Shown in pieces: positions 26,268-34,585 of a stretch of 64,000 nucleotides of DNA. The notes below the pieces were generated by a model. That model was not told the DNA's origin and searched no databases. It worked only from the letters and a program-made list of their open reading frames with translations. The DNA comes from Pseudomonadota bacterium. GTDB taxonomy: Bacteria; Pseudomonadota; Gammaproteobacteria; Steroidobacterales; Steroidobacteraceae. The stretch covers positions 248,001 through 312,000 of the forward strand of contig JAFEDS010000017.1 of the NCBI GenBank assembly GCA_018241505.1, written 5' to 3'. Each line of letters begins with the position of its first letter. The first letter of the stretch is position 1. Made by a program: the position numbers and the translations under genes.

Positions 26268-27280
26268 GCTGCCTCCATAACGCTCTTCAGCGCTTGCGCA
26301 ATACGCGCCGGGCCGGGGAAATATTCCCACTCAAACGCATGCGGATACGGCGTATCCCAACCCGCGACGCGCTGGATGGGAGCTTCGAGATTCCAGAAGC
26401 ATCCTTCCTGAATCGTCGCAACGATCTCGGCACCAAACCCGCCGAACCCCGTCGCTTCGTGTACAACAACACAGCGCCCCGTCTTGCACACGGAAGTGCA
26501 CAACGTGTCCACATCCAACGGCGCCATGGTTCGAATATCGACAATCTCCGCGTCAAAGCCGGACAGCCGCACCGCGGCCTCGACAACATGAACCATGGTG
26601 CCATAAGTCAACACGGTAACATCCTTACCCTCACGCACTATCTCAGCGCGGCTGATGGGCACCGTGTAGTACCCCTCGGGTACCTCGCCGCGCGGGTGAG
26701 CGCTCCACGGAACAGCAGGCTTGTGCGGATCGCCGTCAAACGGCCCGTTGTAGATACGCTTGGGTTCGAAGAAGACAACCGGGTCGTCGTCTTCAATCGC
26801 GCTGATCAGCAACCCCTTGGCGTCGTAGGGGTTTGACGGCATCACGACCTTGATGCCACTGACATGCGTGAAAATCGCTTCCGGACTCTGCGAGTGGGTC
26901 TGTCCGCCTCGAATACCGCCGCCGCACGGAGTACGAATGGTGACCGGCGCCGAAAACTCACCGGCGGTCCGATAGCGCAAACGCGCGAGCTCACTCACCA
27001 CCTGGTCGTACCCAGGATAGATGTAGTCAGCGAACTGAATTTCGGCAACGGGCTTCAGCCCGTTCACACCCATTCCAATCGCCGCCCCAATGATTCCACC
27101 CTCAGCGATCGGCGTGTCCAACACACGATGTTCGCCATATTTCCGTTGCAGACCGTCGGTCACACGGAACACACCACCGAAGTAACCAACGTCTTCGCCC
27201 AGCACAACCACCCGCGGATCACGCTGAAGCATGATGTCCATAGCGGAATTCAGGGCTTGAACCATATTCATATAGGCCAC
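26264..27280 (-). CDS. bkdA2: Branched-chain 2-oxoacid dehydrogenase E1 component, beta subunit
   Basis: A 338-residue subunit pairing with E1-alpha to form the thiamin-diphosphate decarboxylase. It has the N-terminal MVQALNSAMDIML helix, GEDVGYFGGVFRVTDGLQ, the FADYIYPGYDQVVSELARLRYRT region split over the pyrimidine domain, and the C-terminal transketolase domain with VVHEATGFGGFGAEI. It follows E1-alpha by 3 bp and overlaps E2 by 4 bp. The EAP/branched-chain type is favoured over pyruvate dehydrogenase by the two-subunit E1 and by the partner sequences. Confidence 0.94.
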   Translation of the reverse strand: MAYMNMVQALNSAMDIMLQRDPRVVVLGEDVGYFGGVFRVTDGLQRKYGEHRVLDTPIAEGGIIGAAIGMGVNGLKPVAEIQFADYIYPGYDQVVSELARLRYRTAGEFSAPVTIRTPCGGGIRGGQTHSQSPEAIFTHVSGIKVVMPSNPYDAKGLLISAIEDDDPVVFFEPKRIYNGPFDGDPHKPAVPWSAHPRGEVPEGYYTVPISRAEIVREGKDVTVLTYGTMVHVVEAAVRLSGFDAEIVDIRTMAPLDVDTLCTSVCKTGRCVVVHEATGFGGFGAEIVATIQEGCFWNLEAPIQRVAGWDTPYPHAFEWEYFPGPARIAQALKSVMEAA

Positions 27281-27283
27281 GAC

Positions 27284-28588
27284 TCAGCCCTCCTTCGCCA
27301 CGGACTGAGTGGTTGCGTCCAATGCTGCTTCTTCTTCCGAGCCCTTCTTGACCGCGGCCCGCAAAGCCTTCAATTCTTCACGTTGCCGCGCGAGGTGCGG
27401 GGGCATCTGTTTGAAGACGTCTTCGAACATAGTTGTCGCATCCAGGAACGGACCTTCGGTCAAAGTGCCAAACTTCACCGCCTCTTTCCAACACGCAGTG
27501 ACATGTGCCTCGAGCTCCTTTTCGAGCGCACTGTGCCGATCGTCCGACCATTCGCCCAGCGAAATCAGGTGCTTTTTGAGGCGAACGATCGGATCACCCA
27601 ATGGCCATGACTGCCACTCGTCCTTTGGACGATACCGAGAGGGATCGTCGCTGGTTGAGTGTGCGGCCGCGCGATAAGTGACGTGCTCAATCAACGTTGG
27701 ACCACCGCTCATACGCGCACGCTCAGCAGCCCACTGTGTCGCCGCATACACGGCGAGGAAATCATTGCCATCAACACGAAGACCCGGAATGCCGTAGCCC
27801 GGGCCCCGCGCGGCGAACGTTCCGCGCTCGCCGCCCGCGAAACCCTGAAACGTCGAGATCGCCCATTGGTTGTTCACGACATTCAGAATGACCGGCGCGC
27901 GGTAGACAGATGCGAATGTCATTGCATAGTGGAAGTCGGCTTCGGCAGTCGAGCCCTCTCCGACCCAACTGGCCGCGACGTGGTCCTCCCCCTTGATAGC
28001 CGCCGCCATCGCCCAACCCGCCGCTTGCGGGAACTGGGTGGCCAGATTCCCGGAGATCGAAAAAATATTGCCCTTTGCCCAGTGATACATCACGGGCATC
28101 TGGCGTCCCTTGCACATATCGTTCGTATTGGACAGGCACTGGCACATTAGATCGGTGAGGCTGCGCCCGCGGACGACATACAGACCCTGCTGTCGATATG
28201 CGGGGAACAACATGTCAACCGGACGCAAGGCCATTCCCGCCGCTACTGCAACCGCCTCTTCGCCAGTGGACTTCATGTAGAAAGAGATACGTCCCTGGCG
28301 CTGGATCTTTTGCATCCGGTCATCAAAGGCCCGGGTCAACATCATGTGGCGCAGCGCGACCTGCAGGTCGGGGGAATCCAAGTGAGGGTTCCACGGGCCG
28401 ATCGCGTTGTCGTTATCGTCGAGCACCCGTATCAACGAGCTGGCGATATCGGTGATTTCGCCCACCGGAGTCGTTACGTCCGGCCGGGCTACCGCTCCCG
28501 CAGGCGACAGTCGTACGTAGCTGAAATCGGGCTTATCGCCCGGGCGGGCTGGGGCATTTGGAACGTGGAGTCGCGACCGCTGGTTCAT
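27284..28588 (-). CDS. bkdA1: Branched-chain 2-oxoacid dehydrogenase E1 component, alpha subunit
   Basis: First gene of the operon. This 434-residue subunit binds thiamin diphosphate through GEGSTAEADFHYAMTF followed by NVVNNQWAIST, and carries the loop RAAAHSTSDDPSRYR. The N-terminal ~50-residue extension (LHVPNAPARPGDKPDFSYVR) is typical of bacterial 3-methyl-2-oxobutanoate dehydrogenase alpha chains and separates it from pyruvate dehydrogenase. With E1-beta and E2 it degrades the keto acids of Val, Leu and Ile. No E3 (lpd) gene is present in the window, so E3 must be encoded elsewhere. Confidence 0.95.
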   Translation of the reverse strand: MNQRSRLHVPNAPARPGDKPDFSYVRLSPAGAVARPDVTTPVGEITDIASSLIRVLDDNDNAIGPWNPHLDSPDLQVALRHMMLTRAFDDRMQKIQRQGRISFYMKSTGEEAVAVAAGMALRPVDMLFPAYRQQGLYVVRGRSLTDLMCQCLSNTNDMCKGRQMPVMYHWAKGNIFSISGNLATQFPQAAGWAMAAAIKGEDHVAASWVGEGSTAEADFHYAMTFASVYRAPVILNVVNNQWAISTFQGFAGGERGTFAARGPGYGIPGLRVDGNDFLAVYAATQWAAERARMSGGPTLIEHVTYRAAAHSTSDDPSRYRPKDEWQSWPLGDPIVRLKKHLISLGEWSDDRHSALEKELEAHVTACWKEAVKFGTLTEGPFLDATTMFEDVFKQMPPHLARQREELKALRAAVKKGSEEEAALDATTQSVAKEG

Positions 28589-28652
28589 GGTTCACTCGTT
28601 CTTGGCGCGGTGAAGGTTCTGGCGCGAGTGGGATAGTACGTGCGTGCGCCGC

Positions 28653-28662
28653 AACACGTGTT
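28653..28662. promoter_or_regulatory. Palindrome AACACGTGTT upstream of the keto-acid dehydrogenase operon
   Basis: A 10-bp perfect palindrome in the 130-bp gap between the GH92 gene end and the E1-alpha start, about 65 bp before the ATG on the minus strand. It could be an operator. A TACTAT hexamer on the minus strand lies downstream of it (28632-28637), but I see no good -35 partner. Confidence 0.3.
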
Positions 28663-28718
28663 CCAATTTCGACCGAATTTGACTGATTCATGCAACGAAC
28701 AGTTCAATAATCCAGCAT

Positions 28719-31007
28719 TCATTGATATGAAGACATCGAATAGGGCCGGGAGCGCGGGTCGGTTGCCCAGGATCTGCTCGGCTGGGCCTGCATTATGAAA
28801 CGCAGCTCGCCGCCAGCGAGAATTTCATCGTGCCGGATAAATGCCCGCGACAGCGGCCGGCCGTTGAGCCGGACGCCGCCGACATAGCCGTGGGTGTCCG
28901 ACAGATTCTCCGCCACAATGGTGAAGGTCTTTCCATTGGGCAGGTGCAACACGGCACGATCTACAAAAGGCCGGCCGATGACGTACTCGCCGGATCCCGG
29001 GGTGACCGGATAGAAACCGAGGGAGGTAAATATCAGCCAGGCGGACATCTGGCCCAGGTCATCGTTTCCGGACAGGCCGCCAGGCACCGGTTGATATTGG
29101 CTGGTCACAATCTGCTTTAAACGCTCCTGGGTCTTCCAGGGTTGCCCGGCGTAAACATAGAGATATCCGATGTGGTGGCTGGGCTCGTTCCCGTGCGCGT
29201 AATAACCAATGAGTCCCGTGATGTCTTCGACATTCGCGAATGCTTTGGGATCCACCTTGGAATCAAACAAGGCGTCGAGCTTGGCAACAAACCGCTTGTT
29301 ACCGCCCATGGCCCGGATGAGCCCCGCTGTATCCTGCGGTACGTACCATGTGTATTGCCATGCATTACCTTCGGTGTAATCACCGTAGTAACCCGCGGCG
29401 GCAGGATCGAAGGGTTCACGGAACTGACCGTCGCTTTTGCGGGCGCGCATGAAGCCGGTTTTCGGATCAAAAACGTTCCGCCAGTTGCGTGCGCGAGCTT
29501 CGAACTGTTTCGCGATGTCGAGGCGCCCCATCGACTCGGCTGCGCGCGCAATCGTCCAGTCATCGAACGCGTACTCCAGGGTTTTTGAAGCACCCTCGCG
29601 CTCCTTGTCCGAAGCAACCCAGCCGAGTTTCATGTACTCATCGAGCCCCGCGTAGCGCGGATTGGTCGCGCTGGCGACCATGGCATCCAGTGAAAGTGGC
29701 CCCGGATCCCCTTTGATCCCTTTCAGCCAGTTGTCTGCAATCACCGGCACGGCGTGATAGCCGATCATGGTCCAGGTTTCCTGTCCCTGGAACTGCCATA
29801 CCGGCAGCAGGCCATCGGGCCCCTGTTGCCACGAAGCAACGAGTGAGCGTACGAAGTCGATGTTGTCCGATTCGGGCCGCAGCAAAGTCAACAGCGGATG
29901 CAGGGCGCGATAGGTGTCCCACAACGAGAAAGTCGATCTGAACGTAAACCCCTGCGCGTGATGAATCTCGTGGTCTGGGCCGCGGTAGGAACCGTCCACG
30001 TCCATGAAAATGCTCGGCGCCATCAATGTGTGATACAGCGACGTATACAACATTTTGCGGACCGGCTCGGACGCCTCGATCTCGACAGTCGCGAGAGCCG
30101 CGTGCCAGGCCGCCGCCGCCGCGGTCCGCGTGGCATCGAAATCCCACCCGGGCGCTTCGGCGTCGAGGTTGGCAATGGCATTCTCTTCGCCGACACCCGA
30201 GATGGCCACCTTGACGTTGAGTTGGGATGAGGGCAATGCGCCGAAATCAAACACCGCGACGAGCGCCCGGCCTTCACGAAAGATGACATCGTCGCGCTTC
30301 GCCCAGGGCGCAAAGCCGGGGTCGTATTCGGGCTTTGGCTGCTCGCGGTTGTAGATCTGGTTGCTGACAGGTTTGCTCGAGAAGCGCAGCGCGAAATAAA
30401 GCTGGCGGCCCGGCGCCCACCCCCGGGTCTGCCGATAGCCGGTCACAGTGCCATCGGCCCGCACCCGGATCCGTGACCACAACACCTTGCCCGGGTAGTC
30501 GTAAATGGCGGAGCGCAGGTCAACGAGGACGTGGGCAGTTTTACCCGCAGGAAAAGTATAGCGATGCAACCCAACACGCGCGGTCGCAGTGAGCTCCGCC
30601 CGCACGTCGTAGTCCGACAACGTGACCGCGTAATAACCCGGCTCGGCTTTTTCGCTGTCGTGACTGAAACGCGAACGGTAACCCGACAACGGCTCGTCGG
30701 CCTCGCCCGGATCGAGGCGTACCGCCCCGGCAATGGGCACTGTCAGAACATCACCGAGGTCCGAATGCCCCGCACCTGAAAAATGCGTATGCGAGAAACC
30801 GAGAATGGTCGGATCGTCATATTGATAGCCCGCGGCCCACGGATAGCTCTGCTTGAAATACCGCGTCTGGGTGTCAGGGCTGAGTTGCACCATGCCGAAC
30901 GGATACACCGCACCCGGAAACATGTGGCCGTCGCCCATGGTTCCAATGAACGGATCCACGGGCGTTGTCAGCGCGCTGACCGCCAATACGAAACTCGCAA
31001 TGCTCAT
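28719..31007 (-). CDS. GH92-family glycosyl hydrolase (alpha-mannosidase-like)
   Basis: A 762-residue exported enzyme. The short N-terminal hydrophobic segment (MSIASFVLAVSALTTP) is a probable signal, followed at once by the family start VDPFIGTMGDGHMFPGA and PFGMVQLSPDTQ. The catalytic domain shows GNEPSHHIGYLYVYAGQPWKTQ split by position, and GGLSGNDDLGQMSAW with FYPVTPGSGEYVIGRP, both hallmarks of GH92. These are calcium-dependent exo-acting mannosidases, usually on alpha-1,2 or other alpha linkages of glycans. No sugar transporter or other glycosidase adjoins it. Confidence 0.93.
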   Translation of the reverse strand: MSIASFVLAVSALTTPVDPFIGTMGDGHMFPGAVYPFGMVQLSPDTQTRYFKQSYPWAAGYQYDDPTILGFSHTHFSGAGHSDLGDVLTVPIAGAVRLDPGEADEPLSGYRSRFSHDSEKAEPGYYAVTLSDYDVRAELTATARVGLHRYTFPAGKTAHVLVDLRSAIYDYPGKVLWSRIRVRADGTVTGYRQTRGWAPGRQLYFALRFSSKPVSNQIYNREQPKPEYDPGFAPWAKRDDVIFREGRALVAVFDFGALPSSQLNVKVAISGVGEENAIANLDAEAPGWDFDATRTAAAAAWHAALATVEIEASEPVRKMLYTSLYHTLMAPSIFMDVDGSYRGPDHEIHHAQGFTFRSTFSLWDTYRALHPLLTLLRPESDNIDFVRSLVASWQQGPDGLLPVWQFQGQETWTMIGYHAVPVIADNWLKGIKGDPGPLSLDAMVASATNPRYAGLDEYMKLGWVASDKEREGASKTLEYAFDDWTIARAAESMGRLDIAKQFEARARNWRNVFDPKTGFMRARKSDGQFREPFDPAAAGYYGDYTEGNAWQYTWYVPQDTAGLIRAMGGNKRFVAKLDALFDSKVDPKAFANVEDITGLIGYYAHGNEPSHHIGYLYVYAGQPWKTQERLKQIVTSQYQPVPGGLSGNDDLGQMSAWLIFTSLGFYPVTPGSGEYVIGRPFVDRAVLHLPNGKTFTIVAENLSDTHGYVGGVRLNGRPLSRAFIRHDEILAGGELRFIMQAQPSRSWATDPRSRPYSMSSYQ

Positions 31008-31132
31008 CGCTACCGTTCCTTTGACTGGTGCGCGACTGTACCGAACGATTGCGGCGTTGTCCTACATTGGCGGCCGGAACCCCCTGCCGGTGGTAGCCGT
31101 TTTGCTGCATAGGTTAGTCAACTGGAGCATGT

Positions 31133-31669
31133 ATGAAGCGCAATTCACCCCTGGTCCTCGCCGCGGTAGCGTCTGTATTCGCCATGGGCGCAGCCCAGGC
31201 GTCCGACAGCGCGCGCCACGAGGCACAAGCCATTGAGAAAGCAAAGATCTCGCTCACGGAGGCCATTCATATCGCCGAGCGACAAGGCAATGGCCAGGCA
31301 ACGAGCGCCGAATATGAGTTCAAGAACGGCAATCCCGCCTACTACGAAGTGAACGTGCTGCGCAACGACGGTCACAAGCTGACAAAGTATGAGCTCAGCC
31401 CGAGCACCGGCGCCGTCAAGGAAAAGAGCGACGCGAACTTCGAAAAGCTCTTTACCCGTCTGAAACCCACGGCCATCCAGAACGCGCCGACCTCTCTGAC
31501 ACGCGCCATCTCCACGGCGGAAACCCGCACCGGCGGTAAGGCCAAGGAAGCGGAGGTCAAACGCGACGGCGACCAGTTGTTGTACAAGGTCGAGGTTGTG
31601 AAGCTCGATGGCACGAGCTCGAAGCTGGAGATCAACGGCTCCGACGGCAAGGTTGCCTCCGCCGATTGA
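31133..31669 (+). CDS. Exported protein with two PepSY domains
   Basis: A 178-residue periplasmic protein with a signal peptide ending near MGAAQAS. It is composed of two PepSY-like repeats: the first from LTEAIHIAERQGNGQATSAE through YEVNVLRNDGHKL, the second from LTRAISTAETRTGGKAKEAE through YKVEVVKLDGTSS. PepSY domains are thought to inhibit or modulate peptidases and to accompany sensors. The start has GGAG 8 bases upstream. It is divergent from the GH92 gene across 125 bp. Confidence 0.88.
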   Translation: MKRNSPLVLAAVASVFAMGAAQASDSARHEAQAIEKAKISLTEAIHIAERQGNGQATSAEYEFKNGNPAYYEVNVLRNDGHKLTKYELSPSTGAVKEKSDANFEKLFTRLKPTAIQNAPTSLTRAISTAETRTGGKAKEAEVKRDGDQLLYKVEVVKLDGTSSKLEINGSDGKVASAD

Positions 31670-31969
31670 GTCAACCAACTCGACACAGGGCGTGAGCCAA
31701 CAGCGGCAGCGAAGAACAGACAACCGCTGCTGGCGGCTCACGCCAGCCTCGCACCCGGCGCGGACAATAGCCGCCCGAGCGCTTCGAGGCCGAATCGGCC
31801 AGCGTGGTTGCCCAGCAACAGGCACAGCGGCAGGCCACCTAAGCTGCGCACCGGGGTGCTCGTTCAGCCGAACAGGGCGGCGGCAGGCATGCAAAATGCG
31901 TCCGCCGTTGGGAGTACGTGCTGTCAGTAGTCCTAGTTGAATTGCAGCCGGGCCGGTACAGTAGCTTCC
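31670..31969. other. 300-bp intergenic region with a long imperfect hairpin
   Basis: No credible gene is seen. Just after the PepSY stop, GGCGTGAGCC (31689-31698) pairs with GGCTCACGCC (31735-31744), and the inner parts CAGCGGCAGCG and CGCTGCTGG extend the stem imperfectly. There is no T-run after it, so it may be a structured 3' end rather than a classical rho-independent terminator. The remaining ~220 bp show no motif I can name. Confidence 0.45.
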
Positions 31970-32305
31970 ATGAAGGCGAAGCACACTTATCGTGGCGTGG
32001 TGATGCGCACTGATCCGGCTCGATTACACACTGCTGCACGTCCGGTACAGACTGTTCCTGCGGCTGCCGCCAAGGTGCGAGTCGGCCGCGAGACCAGTGG
32101 TCGAAGTGGGAAAGGTGTGTCAGTGATTACCGGTTTGCCACTGGCGGGCGCGGAACTGGAAGCCCTGGCAACCCGTCTGAAAAAGCTGTGTGGCGCGGGA
32201 GGGGCCGTGAAGGACGGCACCATCGAGGTCCAGGGCGACCATCGGGATCGGCTGGTTGTGGAGCTGGTAAAGCTGGGTTATCAGGCCAAACGTTCCGGCG
32301 GCTGA
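31970..32305 (+). CDS. SUI1/YciH-family translation initiation factor-like protein
   Basis: A 111-residue protein with the SUI1 core in its C-terminal 75 residues: [28 protein letters not shown], then [20 protein letters not shown] and the [16 protein letters not shown] end. In Escherichia coli YciH influences initiation-site choice. The N-terminal ~40 residues ([19 protein letters not shown], then Ala/Pro-rich) are unrelated; an alternative ATG at 32003 would shorten them. Confidence 0.9.
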   Translation: MKAKHTYRGVVMRTDPARLHTAARPVQTVPAAAAKVRVGRETSGRSGKGVSVITGLPLAGAELEALATRLKKLCGAGGAVKDGTIEVQGDHRDRLVVELVKLGYQAKRSGG

Positions 32306-32427
32306 TTGACCCCTGGCGCGGATGTCGGGCAGGCTGGGCAGATGGCAACCGGGAAAAAATATTGCTAACGTCGCGCATAGGGCGACTGGCGTCCCGGAAC
32401 TTACTTAATGGGTAATGGGAGTTTCGA

Positions 32428-33057
32428 ATGGGCGGAAGCAGTCACGCGGACAGCACCGTGTCTAAAAACGAAGAGCAAATCGGCGCACCCAAGGGGGATG
32501 CCTTCCTGTTCTTCCGGAATTTCTTCCGCCACCCGCGGATGCTCGGATCCATCATTCCCAGCTCGCGCTTTCTCATCAAGCAACTGCTCGAGCCCATCGA
32601 CTGGGACAAGGCGAAAGTCATTGTCGAGTACGGTCCGGGCGTAGGGGGCATCACGGCCGAAATCCTGCGCCGCATGCGGCCCGATGCGCGCCTGATTGCC
32701 ATTGAGATGAATCCCGATTTCGTCGGCTTCCTGAAGAAAACACTGGTCGACCCACGCTTCGACGTGGTGGAAGCCTCCGCCGCCGACGTCAACGAGATCA
32801 TGAAGAAGCTCGGCGTGCCCAAGGCCGACTACATCATTTCAGGCATTCCCCTGGGCTCCATGCCCGCGGCGGTACGCCAACCGATTCTGCAAAACACGCG
32901 CGAGGCGCTGGCTCCGGGCGGATCGTTCCTCGTGTTTCAATTCACTACGCGCGTGGCGCCCGACCTGGCCCGCGTGTTCCGCTATGTAAAGCGTAAATTC
33001 GAGCCACTCAACATCCTGCCTGCGCACCTGTTCTTCTGCCAGCCCGAACCGGCCTGA
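32428..33057 (+). CDS. SAM-dependent methyltransferase, phospholipid N-methyltransferase (PmtA)-like
   Basis: A 209-residue class I methyltransferase. The N-terminal LFFRNFFRHPRMLGSIIPSS is the membrane-binding entry seen in PmtA-like and rRNA dimethylase-related enzymes. The SAM site is VIVEYGPGVGGITAEIL, the acidic loop IAIEMNPDF, and the post-II motif YIISGIPLGSMP. PmtA converts phosphatidylethanolamine to methylated derivatives; the exact acceptor is uncertain. It precedes the RDD gene by 8 bp. Confidence 0.85.
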   Translation: MGGSSHADSTVSKNEEQIGAPKGDAFLFFRNFFRHPRMLGSIIPSSRFLIKQLLEPIDWDKAKVIVEYGPGVGGITAEILRRMRPDARLIAIEMNPDFVGFLKKTLVDPRFDVVEASAADVNEIMKKLGVPKADYIISGIPLGSMPAAVRQPILQNTREALAPGGSFLVFQFTTRVAPDLARVFRYVKRKFEPLNILPAHLFFCQPEPA

Positions 33058-33065
33058 ACCACACC

Positions 33066-33620
33066 ATGGTCGAGCCCGGCAGCCTCGCCTCCCGGGGGAC
33101 GAGGCTCCTGGCCGCCACCTATGATGATTTGATCCTGTTGGGCATCAGCCTGCCCCTGCTGTTTCAGGCTGTTTCCAGAGTGGCGGCGGTCGCGGCCGCG
33201 CAGATGGAGAAAGGCGCGGATCTGGGCGCAATGGATCTGCAATCCTTGCCCGATACCGGCACCCTGCTGCACGCCATGCTGTGGGGTCCGGGAACTCTCA
33301 TCACGCTTGTTGCATTACTCCTCTGGTGTGTCATAACCGGCTGGTTGGTCGCCACCAACGGTCAGTCCATCGGCAAACGCCTGGTCGGCATCAAAGTCGT
33401 GCGCACCGACGGCTCACGCGCTTCATTTGCCCGGATTTTCCTGCTGCGCAATGTAGTGAACTTCCTGCCGAACCTGTTGCCGTACATCGGTTTGTTATAT
33501 CAACCCATCATCGATCCCCTGTTCATCTTCCAGGAATCGCAGCGTTGTCTGCATGACATGATCGCGGATACCATGGTGGTCCGCTGTGCGAGCACCACGC
33601 AAAATGACCGAAACCACTGA
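33066..33620 (+). CDS. RDD-family membrane protein
   Basis: A 184-residue protein with the RDD signature near its start (ASRGTRLLAATYDDLILLGISLP) and three probable transmembrane helices, followed by the family segment TNGQSIGKRLVGIKVVRTDG and a C-terminal LFIFQESQRCLHDMIADT. RDD proteins are of unclear function, with some linked to transport or ion homeostasis. It ends 17 bases inside the following HtrA-like gene, so the two are translationally coupled. Confidence 0.9.
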   Translation: MVEPGSLASRGTRLLAATYDDLILLGISLPLLFQAVSRVAAVAAAQMEKGADLGAMDLQSLPDTGTLLHAMLWGPGTLITLVALLLWCVITGWLVATNGQSIGKRLVGIKVVRTDGSRASFARIFLLRNVVNFLPNLLPYIGLLYQPIIDPLFIFQESQRCLHDMIADTMVVRCASTTQNDRNH

Positions 33621-34578
33621 ATGGGCCTTTCCCGAGCGGTTGCAGCCGCGCCAGGAGAATCTGCGGTTCGACCTGGACGCCGCGCTCCAGTCAGTGGTGC
33701 AAATACACTCCGAAGTCCCCGACGAAGCCTTCACGGCCGCGGTGCTCGGCACCGAGCGCATGGGACACGGCGTGGTCATCGGCTCCGATGGCCTCATTCT
33801 GACCATCGGATACCTGATCACGGAAGCAGAGTCCATCTGGTTGACCACGAACACAGGCGCTGTCGTTCCGGGCCATGCGCTCGCCTATGACCAGGTGACG
33901 GGCTTTGGCCTGGTCCTGCCGCTGGGCCGACTCAACCTGCCGAGCATGCAGCGCGGCTCGGCGGCGTCCGCCACGGTTGGTGAAAGCGTAACAGTGATCG
34001 GCCACGGCGGGCTCGAACACGCCCTGGATGCGAAAATCATTGCCCGGCGCGAATTCGCCGGCTACTGGGAATACCTGCTGGAGGAAGCCATCTTCACCGC
34101 GCCCGCTCATCCGCAGTGGGGCGGCGCGGCCCTGGTGGGCCACGACGGCAAGCTGCTCGGCGTCGGCTCGCTGCTGGTGCAGGAAGCGGCCGGCCCCGAA
34201 ACCGTCGATGCCAACATGTTTGTGCCCATAGACCTGCTCGAGCCCATCCTGGAGGACATGTTGCAGTTGGGCCGGCCGGCGCGCGCGGCCCGGCCGTGGC
34301 TCGGATTGTATGCAACACCCCTGCAGGGCGTGTTGGTCGTGCGGGGACTCACGCAGGGCGGTCCCGCGCAACGCGCCGGCATCAAGCTGGGCGACGCGCT
34401 GCTCGAAGTGGGCGGTGAGCCGGTGTCGGGACTCGCCGAGCTGTTCCGCAAGGTCTGGCGGGTGGGTCCGGCCGGCTCGCAAATCGCAATGACACTGGGC
34501 CGCGGCCGCAGCACCGCGCACGTGCGTGTTACGTCGGCGGACCGCGAAGACTTCCTCAGGAAGCCGCGCCGGCACTGA
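33604..34578 (+). CDS. HtrA-like protein with PDZ domain, catalytic triad lost
   Basis: A 324-residue protein with a trypsin-like fold (about residues 25-200) and a PDZ domain (about 220-310, with GLTQGGPAQRAGIKLGDALLEVGG). Aligned to DegP/DegS, all three catalytic positions differ: the His loop LTNNHVV is LTIGYLI (Tyr70), the Asp in TDLAL becomes TGFGL (Gly100), and the Ser in GNSGG becomes QWGG (Trp172). It is therefore a pseudoprotease, likely a scaffold or regulator. No signal peptide is visible. It overlaps the RDD gene by 17 bp and is coupled to it. Confidence 0.88.
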   Translation: MTETTEWAFPERLQPRQENLRFDLDAALQSVVQIHSEVPDEAFTAAVLGTERMGHGVVIGSDGLILTIGYLITEAESIWLTTNTGAVVPGHALAYDQVTGFGLVLPLGRLNLPSMQRGSAASATVGESVTVIGHGGLEHALDAKIIARREFAGYWEYLLEEAIFTAPAHPQWGGAALVGHDGKLLGVGSLLVQEAAGPETVDANMFVPIDLLEPILEDMLQLGRPARAARPWLGLYATPLQGVLVVRGLTQGGPAQRAGIKLGDALLEVGGEPVSGLAELFRKVWRVGPAGSQIAMTLGRGRSTAHVRVTSADREDFLRKPRRH

Positions 34579-34585
34579 GTTTGCG

